Shown here one piece after another: positions 60,691 through 64,000 of a stretch of 64,000 nucleotides of DNA. Position 1 is the first letter of the stretch. Every line of letters starts with the position of its first letter. The notes under the pieces are model-generated. The model ran no database searches, was not told the origin of the DNA, and saw only the letters and a program-made list of their open reading frames with translations. Origin of the DNA: Sesamum alatum (Eukaryota; Streptophyta; Magnoliopsida; Lamiales; Pedaliaceae); NCBI GenBank assembly GCA_034509735.1, contig JACGWO010000010.1, forward strand, positions 4,278,001-4,342,000, read 5' to 3'. Both the position numbers and the translations under genes were made by a program.

Positions 60691-60849
60691 ACCCTCATCG
60701 TCTCCTTGCGGCCACAATCATTGCGATGTCGTCAAACGACTCGAGTAAATATCCCTCGAGGCAAAGTGAAGGAATGCTCCATCGAAAATTTTGTGTCAAC
60801 TTTGAGACCTAGGTGAAAATCACCGTGACCGCCAGACATGCGCACCCTC

Positions 60850-61080
60850 CCTGCAAAGCCCCCTAGCTCGAAATGAGGTTGCCACCTCGAGCGTCGCACC
60901 CCACTCGAGGCTCGAGCTCGCAGCGCCTCGAGGCGGCCACCTCGAGGCGTTGCCTCGAGGAAACAATGCCTCGAGGTGAGGCGCAGCCTCGAGCGGGGGA
61001 CCGTTGCCCCCCCTAGCCCGTGGCCTCAAGCTGAAGAGAGAGGCCGCCGCCCCTCAGCCCGAGGCTCGGCGTCGTGCTGG
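60850..61080 (+). repeat. GC-rich tract with CCTCGAGG palindromes
   Basis: CCTCGAGG or CTCGAG occurs about nine times within some 140 bases (60880-61010), in DNA much richer in GC than the rest of the window. It sits just before the 3' LTR region. Function unknown. Confidence 0.7.
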
Positions 61081-62109
61081 GGGAGGCGCCATGCCCCTTC
61101 TCCAACTCGAAACTCTACCCTCGTGCGCTGCCGGGCGCGTCCACCTGCCAACCACCAGCCGATCACAATGCGCCACCACCCAACCCCCATCAACATCACC
61201 AGACATGGCAATATCTTGGAGCAGAGATACAAAATACAAGTTAATGTGATAAAAGGGATGGATGGAGAGCAATGAATGGATTCCCACCCACCCTTCCCCA
61301 TGCATTAAACGCTTCAATTTTTTCTTGCAAAGAATTCTTACTCGAGTCCGAATTACTGCTTCTTGCAAAGTATTCCATCCGGGAGTGAGTGACTGTATGA
61401 CGTATATGATAGTAATAAGCATTTACTTATAAGAGTATAAGAGTAATTTTCTTATGTAAGTCACATAATAAATATATACACCCCGTCACACCATAAAATA
61501 ACTAATATCACTATATATAGTCGATATATTATTTTTTAAAGGGGATTCACTTTCATTTGATTGGACAATACATTATTGCAAAAACTCTCTCTCTGCACAA
61601 GATTTGACTTGGGAAGTATTATTGTGCCGATGTGATTTTCCAATTCACACATTTACTAAAAATCACTACCACATCAATACTAATATGAAAAGAAAATCCA
61701 TTTTTACTCATAAATAATGGTTAATGACACCGCCACATTAACTTTTTGCATGTGATACAAAAAAATGCCATTCAACTGATAGGATAAGCACAATATTTTC
61801 ATTAACTATTGAATTAGTTTATTTTCTTTCTTTTTATTTTTAATGTGATATGTTGGTTTATATATTTACTCTAATTTATAATATATTTTAATTCATGAAA
61901 GATTATTTATGATATGCAAACAGAAACAGAGTGTCACGACGAATAATATATAATATGTAAATTAACAAAATGTCGATCGATCGAGCTCCAATCAGAACTA
62001 TTTTGTTCTTCATTTACTGCTTTTTGGGTATAAATAACAAAATTCTGTATAATTAAGTTGTGTAGTGTTGAAAGGTTTGTGATTTGTAAGGATTTAAAAC
62101 ATATCCTTA

Positions 62110-62360
62110 ACTAAAAATTTATGAGTAAAATTCATATTAATACTCAAATTTTGTAATTAATATTATTTTGGTACTTAAGCAATTACAAATGACTCAATTA
62201 AAATTCGAATTTATTATTAATATTATTTTAATACATAAATAATTACAAATGACTTAATTAATACCCGAATTTTATTATTAATATCATTTTGATACCCAAA
62301 TTCATGTTTTTTAATTAATTTTCTATATCTTTTTATATAATGACCATTTTACCTTAGATT
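62110..62360. repeat. Second copy of an arm of the 18.3-kb palindromic MITE
   Basis: TTAATACCCGAATTTTATTA with ATATCATTTTGATACCCAAA and a following TTTTTATATAATGACCATTT correspond closely to the left arm at 18300-18540. In both places a Helitron-like element lies next to it, though in different order. Confidence 0.55.
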
Positions 62361-62512
62361 TCAAATATCTCTGATTTCACTTTTTCTCTCCTCTAAGCTC
62401 TTACTTGTTTAATTTTGTCCACCCTTATCTCTAATATCAATTTTCTTGTCCAAGGTTTTACACTTTTCCAACTTTGTTTATTTTTTTATTTTCAATTGTT
62501 TTATTTAATTTA

Positions 62513-62776
62513 AGATAAATTACATTGGCACTCCTTAAAATTAGGTCAACATACATAAACACCCATTATTTTTTGTAAAATTACACCACACCCCTTAAGA
62601 TTATAGCTGTAATTACAACTACACCTTTATTCAAAGGCAAAATTTACACAAACATCTCTGAAAAATATTACACATAACACCTCTCGGGGGGTGTAACTGC
62701 AGTTATGCAAAACATGAGGAATGTTTGTTTAACGTAGCCTAACCTCAACGGATGTCAATATAATTTACCCTTTAAT
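62513..62776. mobile_element. Small palindromic MITE
   Basis: The left end AAATTACATTGGCACTCCTT with AGGTCAACATACATAAACAC is inverted at the right (TGTTTGTTTAACGTAGCCTA, then GATGTCAATATAATTTACCC). CCCCTTAAGATTATAGCTGT and GGGGGTGTAACTGCAGTTAT are the inner mirrored blocks. Confidence 0.6.
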
Positions 62777-62964
62777 TTATTTTTACTTATTCTTTGTTTC
62801 ACTTATTATAAATTAATAGATACTTAAATAATTAAAAAAATATTTCATAACCAAAATTTAATGAAATAATTATAATTTTAAATTTAGAAAAACCACACGC
62901 ACTGAGTGCGCAATATGGTGCTGGTAGTTAATGATGCACCTCTTTTGCGGAAATTGGACAAAAA

Positions 62965-63036
62965 AGGTCCCACCGAGATTTGAACTCGGGTTACTGGATT
63001 CAGAGTCCAATGTCCTCACCACTAGACCATGGGACC
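62965..63036 (-). tRNA. tRNA-Gln (CTG)
   Basis: The minus strand folds into a 72-nt cloverleaf. The acceptor stem GGTCCCA pairs with TGGGACC plus discriminator T. The anticodon stem TTGGA/TCCAG encloses loop CTCTGAA, giving anticodon CTG. The T arm CCGAG-TTCAAAT-CTCGG holds the B box, and the A box is TGGTCTAGTGG. A run of Ts directly after the gene would stop RNA polymerase III. No intron. The sequence is close to standard plant nuclear tRNA-Gln, so it is very likely functional. Confidence 0.95.
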
Positions 63037-63155
63037 ATTGTGGCTTTACAATTAGTACAGAAGTTTTAATTAATATATTAAAAACATAATGATTTAAATA
63101 ATGTACCAAATACAATATTCTTGATTATCAAATTATGTAAGCTAGGATAATTTGT

Positions 63156-63900
63156 ATGCAACGACATTCAAATCGGTTTGCTTGGATTATTTTACTAGGT
63201 GCCGTATTTCATATTGATCCGCAAATATGTTTATCCCATCAACCCATTTCTATCCCGTTTTATCCGCATTTTTTCTGGATTGAAAGATGTTGGCATCTCA
63301 ACAACGGCACCACCACTCCACCACTCGGGGCGAATGAGCATGTTGGATGAAGAAGGTGGCTCCATACGGGAATACTAGGAGGAGCTTCATATCTTCAAAA
63401 ATATTGGGAGAGAGGATTTATGAATCAGTTAATACTAGCGATAAATTTCCTGTGGATTCATTTGCGCGCGCGCGTAACACCCTCGCTTCATTTATCGTTC
63501 CTGCCTGCCGACTAGGCAGTCAGTCACTTGTTTTGCTTTGGCTACATTAATAAACCAGAGAATTCGCTACGCTCACGAAAGCTCAGTGGCGCCTACCACG
63601 CTCTATGCGCTCTCCGGGCTTTGCTTTAGGAACAAGTAGAAAACACACATTTCATCGAGAATCGATAGGCCCACCACACTATACGCACTTAGCTCCCCCG
63701 AGATGCGGGATCTACCCCACGAGGAGTGGTACGGACGTAGATGATATCATCACGGCCTCTCTTTTCATACCGCTAGGGATGCTCAACGCCACTTCGCCAA
63801 CTGGCGTTACCTGCGCTTTCGTGTCTCTCAGTATGGTCAGCACTGGGTGTTTCCGAGCAGCGAAGCTTACACCCATTCATAAGCCTTGGCCCTTGGACTA
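63156..63900. other. GC-richer stretch of unknown origin
   Basis: From about 63460 (a GCGCGCGCGCG run) to 63900 the composition rises well above the neighbouring AT-rich DNA, and reading frames are partly open but show no domain I know. The texture resembles plant mitochondrial intergenic DNA, so an organelle-derived insertion is possible. I could not match it to any organelle gene. A TA microsatellite follows at 63917-63941. Confidence 0.3.
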
Positions 63901-64000
63901 TCGACTATTTCTTTTAATATATATATATATATATATATATACCTTATTATTAAGGGAGTGCACCAATTTGGTGTCTCTGGTCTGTTTTTTTTTTTAATAT

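Larger units (their letters stand above)
57512..61676 (+). mobile_element. Complete gag-only LTR retrotransposon (TR-GAG type), 4.2 kb
   Basis: Both LTRs start TGACGTATATGATAG and end CACTACCACATCA (57512-57683 and 61398-61676). The element is flanked by perfect ATACT duplications (57507-57511, 61677-61681). The 5' LTR lacks about 107 bases present in the 3' LTR; over the aligned part I count about 20 differences, so the insertion is not recent. A primer-binding site follows the 5' LTR. The interior has a degenerate gag, then two tandem-repeat arrays and a GC-rich tract, but no protease, RT, integrase or RNase H. Movement would need enzymes from a relative. Confidence 0.88.
57504..61947 (+). 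mobile_element. Helitron-like element 3, split by an LTR retrotransposon
   Basis: If the LTR element and one ATACT are removed, the sequence reads TCTATACTAATATGAAAAGA and then ATTTTTACTCATAAATAATG. This is the same start and body as Helitron-like elements 1 and 2 near 19.3-19.7 kb. The 3' part continues at 61682 with GACACCGCCACATTAAC and ends near GTGTCACGACGAATAATATA, without the CTAG seen in the others. Confidence 0.5.

Noticed and set aside
60156..60748. Overlapping open frames of 73-116 codons
   Set aside because: Created by the tandem array within the LTR retrotransposon; several frames are open at once because the unit is repeated.
60820..61422. Several open frames on both strands in GC-rich DNA
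   Set aside because: High GC and repeat content lengthen chance frames; no domain; lies inside the retrotransposon.

Overview
The window is nuclear DNA of a flowering plant, most likely a eudicot. Supporting signs are GT-AG introns with pyrimidine-rich acceptors, a plant tRNA-Gln(CTG), a germin-like protein, a NOI/RIN4-type protein, and an AT-rich intergenic landscape full of MITEs, Helitron-like, hAT, MULE, LINE and LTR elements. I cannot name the species; the style of the palindromic MITEs would fit Lamiales, but that is a guess.

The left 39 kb hold a head-to-tail cluster of KDM3/JMJ25 (IBM1-type) JmjC histone demethylase genes. At the left edge (1-1437) is a 3'-truncated, decayed copy (psi). 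Copy A (6860-16062) has 13 exons that add up exactly to an open frame of 776 codons plus stop. Its JmjC domain has lost all three iron ligands (His>Gln, Asp>Ala, His>Tyr), so it reads as a pseudo-demethylase. Copy B (19792-38918) has 12 exons and keeps the H-x-D...H triad. Its first exon carries three 54-codon charged repeats, with one base missing at the end of repeat 2. Its last 23 codons lie beyond an 8.76-kb intron that contains a Copia relic with a hAT relic nested in it.

From 39 to 55 kb the only gene I support is a small NOI-domain protein on the minus strand (43300-43569). The rest is a graveyard of mobile elements: palindromic MITEs (one three-level nest), a hAT-type element with an 8-bp target duplication, a MULE transposase relic with its middle third inverted, a LINE reverse-transcriptase fragment and an LTR fragment. 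A complete two-exon germin-like gene lies at 55861-56654.

From 57.5 to 61.7 kb is a complete, non-autonomous gag-only LTR retrotransposon (TR-GAG type). It has a 5-bp target duplication (ATACT) and inserted into the very start of a Helitron-like element whose relatives also lie directly upstream of JMJ copy B. A tRNA-Gln(CTG) gene follows on the minus strand, then a GC-richer stretch of unknown origin.

Exon boundaries were placed by eye from splice consensus, reading frame and paralogue comparison; no search was run.
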